This document shows, in pieces, positions 6,571 through 7,537 of a stretch of DNA of 7,537 nucleotides. Position numbers and translations under genes: made by a program. Source of the DNA: a bacterium (GTDB lineage Bacteria > Patescibacteria > Microgenomatia > Levybacterales > UBA12049); assembly GCA_021825955.1 (NCBI GenBank), contig JAKAEH010000034.1, forward strand, positions 1 to 7,537. The letters run 5' to 3'. Each line of letters begins with the position of its first letter. Position 1 is the first letter of the stretch. Below the pieces are notes generated by a model. It did no database searches and had not been told where the DNA came from. It saw nothing but the letters and a program-made list of their open reading frames with translations.

Positions 6571-7537
6571 TTACTTAACCGTGAGGACACCGTTTGTGGG
6601 CAGTATTTCAAACCAAATAAGGCCTCTGTCAAACTTAATTTGATTGCCACTTGAATCACTCACTATGGTTCGGCCCGTTCTGCTATCTTTTTCCCATGTT
6701 CCGTTTACCCTTTTACCGTCTTTAAAAATGACTGCTTTTCCTGTCCCTTTATCCCGGAAAAGCAAATGGACATTATTTTCGTAACCGTCATTTGCGCTTG
6801 ATTCAACCATTTCCAATATTACAACGTTTTTTGCTGTTAATTGTTTATTTGTATCTCTGTCTATATGCGGTTTTCCGCCATTGTTCCTGCTGTATAGGTT
6901 TGTTTGAGGATTGTATGTCCAATCGACATAATAATCCGGGTCGCCTGTCCAAAATTCAAGATGAATACTTTGAGAAGAAGGCCTTGCCGAGGCAGGAGCG
7001 TCATCTGTAAATGCATATGGAACAAACTTTGTATCCCAAGATGTACCGTTTTTATCAACATTTGTTAAACCCCTGGTCGCCCCAAAATCCCAGAGCTTTT
7101 GGACTGTTGAATACATTGTATGCTCGGTGGCCGCCGTATGCCCAAGCCTGTCGTAGTCTCTCCAGAAGGTCGGAAAACCAATGGAAAACTGATTCATGTC
7201 GTTGTATCCCGTCCAGCCATATGTATCAAGCTGACCTAAAGCATCCGCCGGCCCCGGTTGATTTGCTCCTCCCACATGAGCGTACAAAGGACTGTTGCCG
7301 TATTCCGATATAAAATCAATAAAATAAGTTCTTGCCGATCTTACCGGACCTACTTCTCCGGCATCCTGACAGTAAAAAACAGCAAGAAAACGAGTTATTC
7401 CGCCTTCTGCAACTGCTTCATAAATTACATCCGCTCCCGATAATCCGGACTGGGGCCTTGCTCCTACGTGATTTTCAATCATAACACCCAAGGGCCTGTG
7501 CTTTAACCACCATTGCTCCTGTTGTTTGGAATATAAA
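6571..7537 (-). CDS. DUF3048 domain-containing protein, YerB-like (partial, 5' end outside window)
   Basis: The reading frame stays open to the right edge, so 321 residues are visible and the true start lies further right. Both DUF3048 regions are present. The N-terminal one has 'RPLGVMIENHVGARPQSGL' (visible residues 14-32), then 'EAVAEGGITRF', 'GEVGPVRSAR' and 'EHTMYSTVQKLW'. The C-terminal one has 'KNVVILEMVE', 'AVIFKDGKRVNGTWEKDS' and 'DRGLIWFEILP'. The biochemical role of the family is unknown; B. subtilis YerB, the named member, is a predicted lipoprotein, so cell-surface location is likely but the signal sequence is not in view. A TTG at 7491 is not the start, because family sequence continues upstream of it (YSKQQEQWWLKHRP). 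The gene ends 61 nt before the wHTH gene. That gap holds a promoter-like sequence and no convincing terminator. Confidence 0.9.
   Translation of the reverse strand, partial: LYSKQQEQWWLKHRPLGVMIENHVGARPQSGLSGADVIYEAVAEGGITRFLAVFYCQDAGEVGPVRSARTYFIDFISEYGNSPLYAHVGGANQPGPADALGQLDTYGWTGYNDMNQFSIGFPTFWRDYDRLGHTAATEHTMYSTVQKLWDFGATRGLTNVDKNGTSWDTKFVPYAFTDDAPASARPSSQSIHLEFWTGDPDYYVDWTYNPQTNLYSRNNGGKPHIDRDTNKQLTAKNVVILEMVESSANDGYENNVHLLFRDKGTGKAVIFKDGKRVNGTWEKDSRTGRTIVSDSSGNQIKFDRGLIWFEILPTNGVLTVK

Noticed and set aside
7011..7313. Plus-strand open frames inside the DUF3048 gene (also 6792-7010 and 7258-7443)
   Set aside because: They are antisense to a coding frame with clear DUF3048 motifs and their products look like random translations rich in Cys, Arg and Ser.
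1..7537. Mobile element, phage, CRISPR or defence island
   Set aside because: No transposase, integrase, direct-repeat array or defence-family gene is seen; all recognisable genes are housekeeping or transport.

Overview
The window looks like a compact, AT-rich bacterial chromosome segment with ordinary housekeeping genes. It carries nine protein genes (two cut by the window edges) and no RNA genes, insertion sequences, CRISPR arrays or phage genes. The longest gap between genes is 78 nt, so no stretch over 300 nt lacks a gene. The overall style suggests Candidate Phyla Radiation / Patescibacteria, perhaps Microgenomates-like: low GC, overlapping genes, weak or long-spaced Shine-Dalgarno sites, an extra segment in YqeY and a DUF3048 protein. 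This is inference from family resemblance, not proof. UGA ends at least three genes here (the wHTH gene, secF and metK), so UGA is a real stop. That argues against the UGA-recoding lineages Gracilibacteria and Absconditabacteria.

Plus-strand block (1-1911): the 3' end of a CCA-adding enzyme / poly(A) polymerase-type tRNA nucleotidyltransferase, then 17 nt later an ABC-2 type exporter made of an ATPase (213-1130) and an overlapping six-helix permease (1114-1911). The permease stop lies only 3 nt from the stop of the convergent yqeY gene.

Minus-strand block (6509 down to 1915): a winged-helix protein with a degenerate nucleotidyltransferase-like C-terminal half, then secD, secF, metK and yqeY. 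Joins are very tight: ATGA overlaps at wHTH/secD and secF/metK, and 1 nt (or a 14-nt overlap) at secD/secF. The first four genes therefore look like one transcript. It has a plausible promoter at 6532-6561 and a small palindrome over the predicted transcription start. After a 78-nt gap with an inverted repeat and a TATAAT box comes yqeY. Upstream of the block, on the same strand, is the C-terminal part of a DUF3048 (YerB-like) protein whose start lies beyond the right edge.

Functionally, SecD and SecF form the proton-driven accessory complex of the Sec translocon, MetK makes S-adenosylmethionine, and YqeY is a GatB-related protein. The first gene of the operon may regulate it, but that is untested. 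No clearly new multi-gene system is visible. The best leads are the wHTH/pseudo-nucleotidyltransferase protein translationally coupled to secDF-metK, its candidate operator, and the missing Q-loop glutamine in the ABC ATPase.
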